64,000 nt of DNA from Massospora cicadina. Its lineage: Eukaryota > Entomophthoromycota > Entomophthoromycetes > Entomophthorales > Entomophthoraceae. The stretch's first letter is position 1; each line of letters begins with the position of its first letter. The translations under genes were made by a program, and so were the position numbers. Under the pieces are notes generated by a model. The model was not told the DNA's origin, searched no databases, and saw only the letters and a program-made list of their open reading frames with translations. Location: positions 23,688 to 87,687 of the forward strand of contig JAKSZP010009584.1 of the NCBI GenBank assembly GCA_022478985.1. The letters are read 5' to 3'. Below are positions 55,077-64,000 of the stretch, in pieces.

Positions 55077-56214
55077 GTGGAGAGGTTACATGACCTCTTA
55101 ATGACTCCCAATGAATGGGAGGATGAATATGAGCCTGTCCAGAAGATGTTGGCCCGGCACTCCCATAACACCAAAGTGGAGAACGGGAAATTATATTGGC
55201 AGGTGGGGACAAAGTGGCTGCCTTACCTTTGGCCCTTGGAACGTGTACCTGCTATCTTAGAAGCTTACTCCACTCTAGGTCATGGAGGGGCAAAGAAAAC
55301 TTTTGAGTGGATTAAGGATTGGTTTTATTAAAATGGAATGATGGAATCTATTGTTGACGTCTTGGAAGCCTGCCTCATATGTAAGAAGCAATCCAGTTAC
55401 AAGACTAAGTATCAGTATCAACCAACTAACCCTCAACAGTTGTTCCACACCATCAGCCTAGACTTAGTAGGCCCCCTCCCTCAGACGACCAATGGCAACT
55501 GATTTATCCTTGTAGCTATTGATCACTTCACTAAGTGGATGAATCCGTGGCTATCTCTTCCCAAATGGGTAAGGCCACAGCCACCTTTTTACATCAAAAA
55601 TTTTCTCTTGACATGGCTGTCCTTAAGCACTACTCTGCGATGATGGTAAAAACTTCACCTCCAGAGTAGTAAAAATCCTGGCCACTTCCATGGGGCTCAA
55701 CAACTTTTCTCAGCTCCGTACAATCCATCTACCAATGGGACTGTGGAGAGTCAATGAAACCTTGGTATCCATCCTATGCAAAATGGCTTATTATGATCCA
55801 CTTCAATGGGATCAATTCTTACCCAGTGCCCTTATGGCTTACTGGATTAGTTATTATCAAATCTTGAAAATGTCCCCATTCTGTGTTTTGTATGGGCGGG
55901 AACCAGTACCTGCTCTTTTAGTTAAAGATTTATTCTCCTCAAGTTTTGAGGAATCCAAGAAATTTATGCGCAGATTAAATCAGCGCATCATCCAACTCCA
56001 ATCTGAGGCTATGACTAACTTAGCAAAAATGGTGACTAAAGAAGGGCAGGCTGCCAATGAACTCCAAATCCCCCTGCCTACATTCCAATTGTCTGATATG
56101 GTATTATACTACCATAACCACATCATTCTAGAAATAGTAAGCTTGGATCAATATGGGAGGGTCCCTTCATCATCACTTACAAAAGAGGAAAAGAGTACTC
56201 TATCAAGTCTTTAG
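55077..56214 (+). pseudogene. B1 integrase
   Basis: 55077-55331 (84 codons) leads with LHDLLMTPNEWEDEYEPVQK and the zinc histidines around AYSTLGHGGAKKTFEWIKDW; ACLICKKQSSYK has C-x2-C. Core: ISLDLVGPLPQTTNGN (first D), VAIDHFTKWM, DDGKNFTSRV (second D, shifted frame), and the glutamate strand visible as TNGTVE only in a shifted frame (about 55733). 55690-56214 is open for 174 codons with MAYWISYYQILKMSPFCVLY and ELQIPLPTFQLSDMVLYYHN (DNA-binding tail). No chromodomain. Confidence 0.88.
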
Positions 56215-56292
56215 CCACGGGTATTACCATCAATCATGTACATGACCATTTCCTACGGCCCTATTCTCCCCCCAACATTCTTGAGGGGGTGA

Positions 56293-57038
56293 TGTCAGAC
56301 ATTTTCCCTCTCAGCTGCAAAGGAAGAATGTCCTGGGTCAAAATCAGCTGAAGCGGGGAAATGTCAGCCATTTATAGGTTTTTGATGAACCAAAAGGCGA
56401 TTTCTATAATATTAACAACGAAACAATCGACCAAAAGATCCTGGTCAATTCTTGGTAGAACCCCACAAATTGGAGTAACACCATTTCAAATCCTGCACAG
56501 GCAAAAATTCTAAAATTGAATGGTCAGATTACTCCAACCATGCGAGTGAACTTTGGAGTGACCATCAGAAGGTACTCCCTCATCCACAACCAAGTCCTTC
56601 AATGCACCTACGCGGTACCCCCCCTTTTATAGGCTAGGTGGGGGACCCCCAAGGTGAAATAAATTTCCTGAATGGGTTTGGCTGAAGTTTATAAAATTGA
56701 TACCTCACTGGTACGTTTTTCCCAATCATAATTCCCCTTCCATTATCCACTAACATGAGCGAGTATCCCAAGTTTTGATACTCTATTCCCCCATATTTCC
56801 TAATTTTGACTAGGCTAAGCTATTCTGAACATATCCTTAAATTCCCCTCACCCTCAAAATACTTTAAATACTGAATGGTCAGATGTTGAGGGGGGTCGTT
56901 TTTTCACTTTTATCACTCTAATATTAATATTTATAAAAACCAAATTTTATTAGTGCTATATATTTAAGTTTATTCACAAACTTTTGTGGAATCCAGCAGC
57001 AATAAGCACCACTGAGTAGATATTGTCTTGATTCAACA
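56293..57038 (+). repeat. B1 3' LTR
   Basis: Follows polypurine TTGAGGGGGTGA and ends GATTCAACA, then ATGGT (TSD). A TATA-like block is at 56625-56638. Confidence 0.95.
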
Positions 57039-57043
57039 ATGGT

Positions 57044-57208
57044 GGACCTCAGTGACACAATGTATGACAAAATGCTTAGCGGAAAATACAATGATGAACT
57101 GCACCAAGTCATCTAGGTATTAGATGAAATAAGGTCCAATACGTTCCAGAAGAACAGTGAGTTATACAAGCGGATAGGGGACACTACTGTGAATATCCCA
57201 AGGCTGTA
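57044..57208 (+). pseudogene. E2 remnant right of B1 (RNase H-integrase linker)
   Basis: DLSDTMYDKMLSGKYNDELH, then VLDEIRSNTFQKNSELYKRI and GDTTVNIPRL, parallel to E1 at 8725-8885 (ADLADIMYENMVVNK; FLREGELYKRIGNQTLSFPK). It is open apart from one stop, and ends where the H4 LTR starts. Confidence 0.85.
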
Positions 57209-58438
57209 AGTCTGGGGGAGCGTCCCCTCTATCTAGACTGGGCAGTGTTTCCATTACCCATTAAAAAGGGTCCAAAGAGGGCAGCTGTCCCTCTAGTCTA
57301 ACAGGGTGACCTCACCCGTGTGATAGACAAGCGCTGGGCAACAGCCCTTCCTTCTGAAGATTCCACCACCTGTCTCCACACTTGCCTCCACTTCTTTAGT
57401 ACGGCAGATTAAGGAAATTTGCGCTGAAATAATCAGAAGCCGCCACCCTTATGGGCTGAAAGGTTCTTATGAAGTTTACACTGAGCCTTTAAAATCAAGG
57501 TCCAAAAGCCTTAAACCTTGGTGATGAAGTCTGACGGGCTCACACATTTAGTGAATGATAAATCAAGTGTTAAATCTTTAGCAAATTTTTCCAATGGCAT
57601 TGGCTCATTGATAAATGTTGTCATCAGTTTAAAATCTGCTTCAAAAACATTAGGGACAAAGCCTGACAAATGTGTACCTATATATGAGAATGTTCTCAGT
57701 GATGAATCCTCAGTTAGATTGCCAATGTCATTGGCCATTTAAAAGTTTTTGTTGCCAATTAAGAACTCCCCCCAAAAAAAACATCAGGGACAAAGCCCAA
57801 CGGGAATGTACCTCCATCATCAAATGTTGATGATGTTTTAAAACCCTCCCCTTACTAATCAGGATCATTGTTCAAAGTATCTCAATTGGCCAAAAAAGAT
57901 GCCTAAGTGACTGGGTACTAGTGGGTTGGGTACCTGAACCCGTTTCTGACCATTTGGGACTGCCCCTATGTGGGGTGGCCTTGGGAGATTCCTATTGCCC
58001 GTTGGGTGAGATGCTGTAATGCTAAACATCAAAAATTCAGTGAAACTGCGAGTTGGGTGTCTGAGGTCAAATCAACGGTGACTCATCCTGCCACCAACTC
58101 CAACAAAGTCAGTTCAGATTGAATTTGTTTTCCCCCTCAGTTTAAAGTTCGCTGGGTTAGGTCAAATCTTGAGGGCTCTAATCCGTGCTTTACTATGTTT
58201 TTCTAAATTGACCATCTATATTAGCAGTCATAATACACTGAGGAAATTGACAGTCATTTTTCTTAATTTACTATTCATTAAAGAAATCTTCTCAAGTTCC
58301 GAATTTTTGATTTATTTTAAAAAAAAAATTTTCCAAACTCCATATGGCACTAACTATGTGGCCCATCAGGCCTTACATTGGCTGGGCATTACCAGTCATG
58401 ATAGTAACTATAGCTCCCACCATTGTCAACTGAGAATA
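57209..58438 (+). repeat. H4: family H LTR, 5' part
   Basis: Starts TGTAAGTCTGGGGGAGCGTC and follows the H1 LTR for about 1 kb (ATTACCCATTAAAAAGGGTC; GGTGGCCTTGGGAGATTCC). The LTR reading frame is again visible: RAAVPLV, DKRWATALP, open 57518-57742 (74 codons, DGLTHLVNDKSSVKSLANFS), ending NKVSSD at about 58120. At 58439 the D2 LTR interrupts it. The rest is expected outside the window. Confidence 0.8.
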
Positions 58439-59568
58439 TAATGGGATTTTTGCCCATATTCCCAGCCAACTAGATTACCAGGGGTCACTAGGGGATAATT
58501 CCATATAGTGAAATGAATTGAATATCGGTTGACCCTGATTTCAGGGTAGCAATGTTTAGGGGATTTTAGGTAATTTGCCTGGGTAAGATCCATTAAAATC
58601 GATTTGGGTGAATGCTTAAGATCTCGTTGGGCAGAGTTGCCAACAAAATAGGGGCATCTGATAGTTAATTAATATTTAATATCAGGTGTACTAATTGGGA
58701 TTGGTCAGGTTTCATCACCAACCAATTGGGAATTTAAAAATCAAGTTGTGAGGCAGTTGATGCTGCCTGCAACAAGCAAATTGATAAGTTGGTTTGCGAC
58801 CTGCATTAATTTGTAACAAGTCCCATTACCTAAGCAGGTCGCTTGTCAAATACAGTTGGTTCACTTGGATTGATAAGAAAACGTTAGGGACACTTTTTCT
58901 GAATCTTTCCATTTTAGGTCTTGAGGATGTTTGATGATGGAATCCTAGCCAGGATGGGGAAGACCATCGCTGATGAGACAACAATGGGTAATTCAATGGC
59001 TATGGCTACCTTCTCATTGATGAGGTGCCAACTGAGGGTTGAGCAATGAATTCCCACTATAAAAACCCCTAAGAATTCACTTAATATATATAACTTTTTA
59101 CCAGAAGATATCTTTACAAGATATTTTTTACCAGAATCCATTTTGAGTTCTATTCTTTCTCAAGGAAATTATTGCTATGTGCTTTAATTGGGAGACTCTT
59201 TAGGAAAAAGAGTAAGGATATGAGCGTGGATCCAGATAAGAGAAGCTGAATTGAATTGGGGATTGCTGCTGACTGTGTGTCACCAGAGAGAAGCCGTAAA
59301 CAAGGATCTGAGCATTGATCAAGTTAGGTGGTATAAGGAAACAAATCCCTATTGAGGACATCCTAAGTATATTGAGGGGAAAGACTGGTCAAGCGTTGGA
59401 CACAACACTATTACTTTATTCAACTATGGATGGTAGTTTTATACTATTATCAAATGAATACATCTTACTTTCAGACAATGTGAAGAATTACATAACACAA
59501 AACCTGTGCAGTTAATTAATTAAGGGGTTATCAGCTGGGAATAAGCAAGAAACCCTATAATTTTGACA
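58439..59568 (+). repeat. D2 5' LTR (1130 bp)
   Basis: Aligns with 11779-13112. The first bases read TAATGGGA against TGTTGGGA, so the terminal TG has decayed. It ends ATTTTGACA just before the PBS. Confidence 0.82.
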
Positions 59569-59570
59569 GT

Positions 59571-59588
59571 TGGTACTCACTACATGGG
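59571..59588 (+). promoter_or_regulatory. D2 primer-binding site
   Basis: TGGTACTCACTACATGGG, two bases inside the LTR. Two differences from the B1/E2 site (G-to-A and G-to-T). Confidence 0.7.
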
Positions 59589-60632
59589 TTTAGTTGAGTA
59601 AGATACTAGGATGTGATGCCATATAAGGACGAAATAAGAGCTCTGGACAGAGTTGGCAACCGTTAACCAGAACGCCCTGAATTTTCCAGATCATCAAGAA
59701 TTCTCTGCCTTGGGGGTCGAGAAAGTCACTAGTTTCAGAGGTGAGTTACTTGGAAATTAAAATTATTGAAGACTCAACGTGAAATGGATCACATTCAATT
59801 GCGTTCACCCAGCTCAGACGTGGAGCTACTAGTGAAGCCAATCAAAGAAGATACTCAAGATTTTGGAAAAGGACTTACAGCCTAGATATGTAACTGTCTT
59901 TTGCTGCAAGAAAACATGTTCCACCTGACATCTACCTAAGATGAAGATGATTAGCAGGGCCAACTCAGGTTGAAATTGGGTCCACTTTAAATAGTACTGA
60001 GGAGTGAGGTGTTTAGATGTGACACTAGATGAGACATTGGATGAGTTGATATGGAAAATAAATCAATTCAGAGTATCAAATTACATTACCAATGAAGAGT
60101 ATGAGGTCAAAATAGGAAATGATGTATCTAAGATAGTGAAGAAAATCTATTTTGACCCAATAATATTCATTTAATGATCAGAAATTGCTGGAGATGAGTG
60201 AATTATCAATTTAAGATAAAATTGGATGAAGCTAACGAGGCTAGATCAATATATGTGATTAAGGGATCGTTTCCAGATCCACCAGTGGATTTATTTTAGA
60301 TGTTTTGAATGGCAACGAATGCTAAAAATCGTTTTTAGGTAAAACAATAAGAACAATCAAACGAAACTGGTGACTAATGAGGAATTCACAATTGTGGGAG
60401 ATACAAAGTCTCAAGTGTCAGTTGCCAAAATATGAAATGAGATTGGGACCTGTTGGATGAATGACAAGTTGGTATTGAAGGCCTAATGAATGAAAAAATT
60501 TATGAGTATTGCCAAAGTCAGCAAGTGTTGCCTATACATGAATAAACAGTGCTGCTGGTTGTATAGCGAAGAAGGGAAATACTAATTACTGAAGTATTAT
60601 ACCTAAAAGAAAATAATTGCGATGTTCCATGA
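59589..60632 (+). pseudogene. D2 pre-pol region (gag expected, not recognised)
   Basis: About 1 kb where gag should be. Only short readable pieces: NRNPERPEFS-like at about 59660, LRSPSSDVELLVKPIKEDTQ near 59790-59860, KLDEANEARSIYVIKGSFPD near 60220-60280. No capsid or zinc-knuckle motif is recognisable. Stops are dense in every frame. Confidence 0.35.
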
Positions 60633-60815
60633 GGACCACTGAACCATTAAAAATGGTTATGACTCAAGATTTTAGTCAAGTCCAAAAAGAGGACCACTGA
60701 ACCAAGTAGATGATTAAATCTTAAGAGAATAAGATTTTGAACCATGGTAACTGGTAGGTCAGAGTATTCCTAGGACCCAGTTTAGTTTAAAGGGGAAAAG
60801 AAGTACCTCTGAACC
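60633..60815 (+). repeat. Hairpin-motif array 1 of D2
   Basis: GGACCACTGAACCA at 60633 and 60691, degenerate AAGATTTTGAACCA at 60731 and AGTACCTCTGAACC at 60802. The first unit reads AACCATTAAAAATGGTT, a 6-bp stem with a 5-base loop. It sits before RNase H, unlike the D1 array and the second D2 array. Confidence 0.75.
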
Positions 60816-60939
60816 TAATTATAGGCTAAAAGTTCCATTGCAAAAGAAAAATACAAAAAATTATAATATATTAAAAATCAATTTTATTGGTTCATGCTTT
60901 TTGGACCTACAATGAGATGTGATTGCCAGCATGGGTTGC

Positions 60940-61500
60940 TAAGAGTATCAATCTATAAGAAGATTCATTTGGGATTTTGCAAGAATTGCTGATCCCCTCT
61001 TTTATTTACTGAAGGATCTGAAAAAAAGGATTCATCTGGAGTAAAGAGGCCCAGAGATCCTTTTTAATTTATTCCAGTATATTAATAGATTCTCTTATTT
61101 TAAAATATCCAAATTTTGATCAAGAATTTATAATACAAACTGATGCTTTATTGACAGCGATTGGCGCCATATTGAGCCAAGTAGATGAACTTAGGGATGA
61201 ACATCTGATGGCATATGTGAGCTAGACACTCAGCTGCTTAGAGAACTTACACTGTGACTGAGCGTGAATGCCTTGCAGTCATTTATGCCTGTGAACAGTT
61301 TAAGGTGTATATCCATGGAACGCACTTCAAAGTAGTGATGGACCACTTCTTGTTGCGTTGGCTGCATAATTTATGAGAACCAGAAGGACGAATGGCCCAA
61401 TGGGCACTAAAGCTACAGGCTTATGATTATGAGATAGCCCACCAATCTGGGACTTCTCATCAGAATGCGGATGGCTTATCATGGTTACCAATGGTCCAGG
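60940..61500 (+). pseudogene. D2 RT end and RNase H
   Basis: RRFIWDFARIADPLFYLLKD (RT thumb/connection: R-F-I-x-x-F-x-x-I-A-x-P-L), then LKYPNFDQEFIIQTDALLTA (first RNase H aspartate, T-D-A), IGAILSQVDELRDEHLMAYV, CLAVIYACEQFKVYIHG, FKVVMDHFLLRWLHNL (M-D-H), and GTSHQNADGLSWLPM (A-D-x-LS). Frame changes and stops at about 61225, 61250 and 61375. Confidence 0.85.
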
Positions 61501-61689
61501 TAGTATGCTAGCAGGCAGATTAACTAATCCAGAGAATTATTGACAGAGAAATTGGGAACGAGCCCCAAGAAATCCAAGGTGCAATTCAAAAAGAGATGGA
61601 AAACACTGAGACCATGGATGGACAAGTTTTCAAGACATTCAATAGGAAGCAATTACTATTCCCAATGCCATTAGAAAAAGCAGCTTTCG

Positions 61690-62700
61690 TTCAAGCTGCT
61701 TATAAGGTTGTAGGGATGGAGGCCTAGAAAGATGACCAATTATTTTCACTGGTATTACTACTAGGAGTCAATCAACTATGATGTTGCGGACTATTTGGCT
61801 TGCTGTGTGGAGTACCAGTTGCACAAGCCGCATAAGAATAGGACTGGATACTGACTGGTCCACCCTAGATTTTCTTGACATACAGTGTCCATCGACGTGA
61901 TGGGACCACTGATGATGAGCACAGGGGGAGTCAAGTACATTATAGTTGTATTGACCATCTTATAAGATGGGTCGAGATTAAGTCCCTGGCAAAAGTAGAC
62001 ACTACAAGCACTGCGAAGTTTATCCTAAATCAAGTAGTATACCAACATGGATGCCTGCAGGTCCTTCTGAGTGACAATGGAACGAATTTCACATCTCATG
62101 TGATCCTGTGATTAAATAAAAAAATGGGGATCCAAGGAGTTGTTTCTATACCCTACCAGCTGGAGACAAATGGACTGGTAGAACGAGTCAATAGGATGCT
62201 GGCCATGACGCTGAGGAAGCTGGTCACAGGAAGGACTTCTGTATGGGGAACATACCTTAATTTGGTGACATTTTCCTACAATATAAGTCACCATACAGTG
62301 ACAGGAAAAACGCCGTTTGAGTTGCTATATGGAATGAAGGCCGCGTTGCTACAAATTATATATTTGATGGTGGAACCAAAATTGGGGATGAGTGCTGAGC
62401 AGTACCTGAACTGATTGATGAATATCTTAATTGAAATGCAATTCCAAGCATTTTATATGACTTTGAAGAAAAGGATTTGAGTGAAAATGATGGATGATAA
62501 GAACCAACCGGCCTTATCAGAATATTGAATAGGCAAAAGAGGTGCATATTGTGATATGCATGATTTCAGGAGAAGAAACAAGTTGGAATCATTGTGGTTG
62601 GGTCTGTTTGAGATTATCACCAAGATAGCAATGGACGAGTACTCCATCAAGAACCTCTTGGATGGAAGGATAGTAAATTGAGTCCATGCTAAGTATTTAA
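61690..62700 (+). pseudogene. D2 integrase
   Basis: [20 protein letters not shown] (first catalytic D), then 61875-62111 in a shifted frame: [40 protein letters not shown] (second D). 62124-62414: IPYQLETNGLVERVNRMLAM (glutamate), YNISHHTVTGKTPFELLYGM and MSAEQYLN. The C-terminal GPF-like tail continues to about 62700 (SLWLGLFEII). The zinc domain near 61690-61830 is poor (cysteines replaced). No chromodomain. Confidence 0.88.
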
Positions 62701-62742
62701 AGCAATGGATCGATTAAAAAATAATAAAAAAGAGTTCCCAAA

Positions 62743-62929
62743 GGACCACTGAACCATTGAGTTGGTTATGTCCTAATAGATTGTTAAGTCTGAAAAAAGG
62801 ACCGCTGAACCAAACTAAATGGTTAGGTCTTAAAAAGTAAGATCTCTGAACCATAGAAAACTGGTAGGTCTAAGTATATCTAGGAACCAGTTTAATGGAA
62901 TAGATATAAAAAGATAGACCACTGAACCA
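62743..62929 (+). repeat. Hairpin-motif array 2 of D2
   Basis: GGACCACTGAACCA at 62743, GGACCGCTGAACCA at 62799, AGATCTCTGAACCA at 62840 and AGACCACTGAACCA at 62916. Most units are followed by TGGTTAG, TGGTAGG or similar, allowing AACCA/TGGTT pairing. Co-linear with 3615-3759 in D1. Confidence 0.8.
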
Positions 62930-63100
62930 AAAAAAGGTCAAGTCCCATAGAAAAAGGAAGAAAAAATTTAAAAATTGATAAAAATAAAAATTTTATATTA
63001 TCATTATTATAAATTGCATAGATAAAATATATTTTTTTATTTTATTTTTTATTTTTTATTAGTTATCCTCAACTTGGGGATGATTCTGCCTATGTCATCT
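62930..63100 (+). other. AT-rich tract of family D
   Basis: Runs of A and T (for example TATATTTTTTTATTTTATTTTT, 63030-63055) between the hairpin array and CTTGGGGATGATTC. D1 has the same tract at 3780-3900. Confidence 0.6.
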
Positions 63101-63120
63101 CTTTGGGGGAGGGAGGATGG
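63101..63120 (+). promoter_or_regulatory. Internal polypurine tract of family D
   Basis: CTTTGGGGGAGGGAGGATGG; D1 has CTTGAGGGGAGAGAGGATGG at 3931-3950. It is well upstream of the 3' LTR tract of D1 (11764-11778), so it may be a second, internal plus-strand primer, or the end of an ancestral element boundary. Confidence 0.45.
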
Positions 63121-64000
63121 ATCACAGTAGGAGTAAACAACCCATCAAAATCTATGTGAGATTGGATGCTAGAGAGGGCTATATCTACTCAAAACCAAGT
63201 TCATGAGAGGATGCTGATCCCTGCAAGAAAGTGACTAGGGGAAGAGAAATGGAATTTTGCGGAACATGCCAAACACAATACCCCAGAGCAGGGAGGGAAG
63301 CAACAGAACAAGAAGAGGCAGTTGGCGAATAACCCTGAGTAATCCCAATATGGCACTGAAGCTGGAAGATTGGTCTTGAGCGCTTGCCGATGGGATTCAT
63401 CAAGAACACAGGACATATGGGCTGGCATTGAGCAAGGGATATTAGGCGGGGGTTTCTGAACCATGCCCCTATTAAAGCCATCAGAGGAAGATATCAATGG
63501 GATGCGCCAGAAATAAGATAGTCATGCAAGGAGCAAATGGCATTCTGCAAGTGACGATTATGAGCTTCTCAGAAGCTGAATCATAATGAGTGATGGAAGC
63601 TGGGAGAGGCTGGAGGCTTCATGGCCCAACTTTGAATAGCTTGGCAAGCAAAGCAAAGATCATAAGCTGCAACATCTCAATCTAGGATGTTTTTGAGATC
63701 AGAAGAGTTCAGAGCTATATACAAAATCTTAGTTACTCAGGCCCTTAATTCTGCATAAGGGAGTTTGAAATGTTTGCTGCTTCTGATGGCTAGTTCGATT
63801 GCCAAAACAGCTGGCTTGCAAGACTGGCCAAGTCAGAAAAGGAACTTAAGAAGCAAGTCCAATCTGCAAGGAATGAACAATTGAGAGTGCAGGGCATTGC
63901 TTCAGGAGGTTTGACGATGATGTTAGGAGAATCTGAAAATGGAGCCAAATCCAGGAGAGTTTTAAAATCTATCTTGGGAATCAATGACAGAGGAAGGATT
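63121..64000 (+). pseudogene. D2 post-integrase coding region (unrecognised)
   Basis: Co-linear with 3951-4299 plus 10437-10990 of D1. Readable peptides in plus frames: RITLSNPNMALKLEDWS (near 63340), GIHQEHRTYGLALSKGY (near 63395), MSDGSWERLEASWPNF (63590-63637), WLARLAKSEKELKKQVQSAR and TMMLGESENGAKSRRVLKS (63810-63970). The same peptides appear in D1 with mostly conservative changes. Several frame changes are needed. It resembles a charged, partly coiled-coil structural protein; the family is unknown. It continues past 64000. Confidence 0.5.

Larger units (their letters stand above)
45525..57038 (+). mobile_element. B1: complete Ty3/gypsy element carrying LINE L1
   Basis: LTRs 45525-46275 (751 bp) and 56293-57038 (746 bp), starting TGTCAGACATTTTCCC and ending CAACA, with TSD ATGGT on both sides (45520-45524; 57039-57043). 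Interior: PBS, gag, protease, RT, then the L1 insertion (49088-54359), then RNase H and integrase. A polypurine TTGAGGGGGTGA precedes the 3' LTR. Without L1 the element is about 6.2 kb. Inserted in E2 RNase H. Confidence 0.95.
41265..57208 (+). mobile_element. E2: family E gypsy element, interrupted by B1 and cut by H4
   Basis: 5' LTR 41265-41840, PBS, gag, protease, linker, RT, RNase H to 45519. Then B1 (45525-57038). Then E2 resumes at 57044 for only 165 bp before the H4 LTR at 57209. The join is clear: ...LRLPTIAIMV then DLSDTMYDKML, parallel to E1 LLTVTITADLADIMYENMV. Integrase and 3' LTR are expected beyond the window. The LTR is about 110 bp longer than that of E1. Confidence 0.88.
58439..64000 (+). 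mobile_element. D2: family D gypsy element, runs off the right edge
   Basis: 5' LTR 58439-59568, PBS, a decayed pre-pol region, hairpin array, the end of RT, RNase H, integrase, a second hairpin array, AT-rich tract, polypurine stretch and the post-integrase coding region up to the window end. The 3' LTR is not reached. Most of RT is missing: sequence passes from the first array (60633-60815) straight to the RT thumb (about 60960). Inserted in H4. Confidence 0.85.

Noticed and set aside
62743..62929. CRISPR-like array
   Set aside because: Units are degenerate, spacers are similar to one another, the array repeats with element copies, and the context is eukaryotic retrotransposons.

Overview
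The window looks like a transposon graveyard from a large, repeat-rich eukaryotic nuclear genome. I found no host gene, rRNA, tRNA or CRISPR array. The residents are Ty3/gypsy LTR retrotransposons, one lineage with a C-terminal chromodomain (chromovirus), and LINEs of the fungal Tad type (ORF1 with a CCHC knuckle; ORF2 with APE endonuclease, reverse transcriptase and a C-terminal zinc motif). The mix, and chromodomain tails ending in HPNAPRPP-like motifs, fit a fungus, probably a basidiomycete. That rank is inference. Mutated sites often show CG in one copy against TG or CA in another, which points to methyl-CpG deamination. Almost every frame is broken by stops or frameshifts.

Layout, using my own family letters. 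1-3165: minus-strand gypsy element A1 (RT cut by the window edge, protease, gag, PBS, LTR). 3168-13112: 3' part of a D element (D1), interrupted by complete element E1 (4300-10431, two 465-bp LTRs, TSD CCCCC). 13440-17110: A-type LTR-like repeat (A2), interrupted by solo LTR B2 (14031-16715), itself interrupted by N1 (14543-16460), a LINE-like insertion that appears to carry only an ORF1-like gene. 17984-24255: complete chromovirus H1. 24959-36199: minus-strand G1, with gag and protease but no recognisable RT, interrupted by chromovirus H2 (28164-34760). 36200-37914: 3' part of LINE L2 (minus).

The right half is a deep nest. L2 is interrupted by H3 (37915), H3 by E2 (41265), E2 by complete element B1 (45525-57038, TSD ATGGT), and B1 by nearly full-length LINE L1 (49088-54359, 20-bp TSD). 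The remnant of E2 is then interrupted by H-type LTR H4 (57209), which is interrupted by D2 (58439 to the window end). The right halves of L2, H3, E2 and H4 are expected beyond 64000.

The most unusual signals are these. (1) In family H the Pol frame runs in phase from the chromodomain into the 3' LTR, and the LTR-encoded stretch resembles that of diverged family members. (2) N1 looks like a half-LINE. (3) Family D has an array of small hairpins with a GGACCACTGAACCA core behind integrase, then a conserved unrecognised coding region before the 3' LTR. (4) Families A, B, D, E and G share a primer-binding site of the form TGGTGCTCACTACAGGGG.
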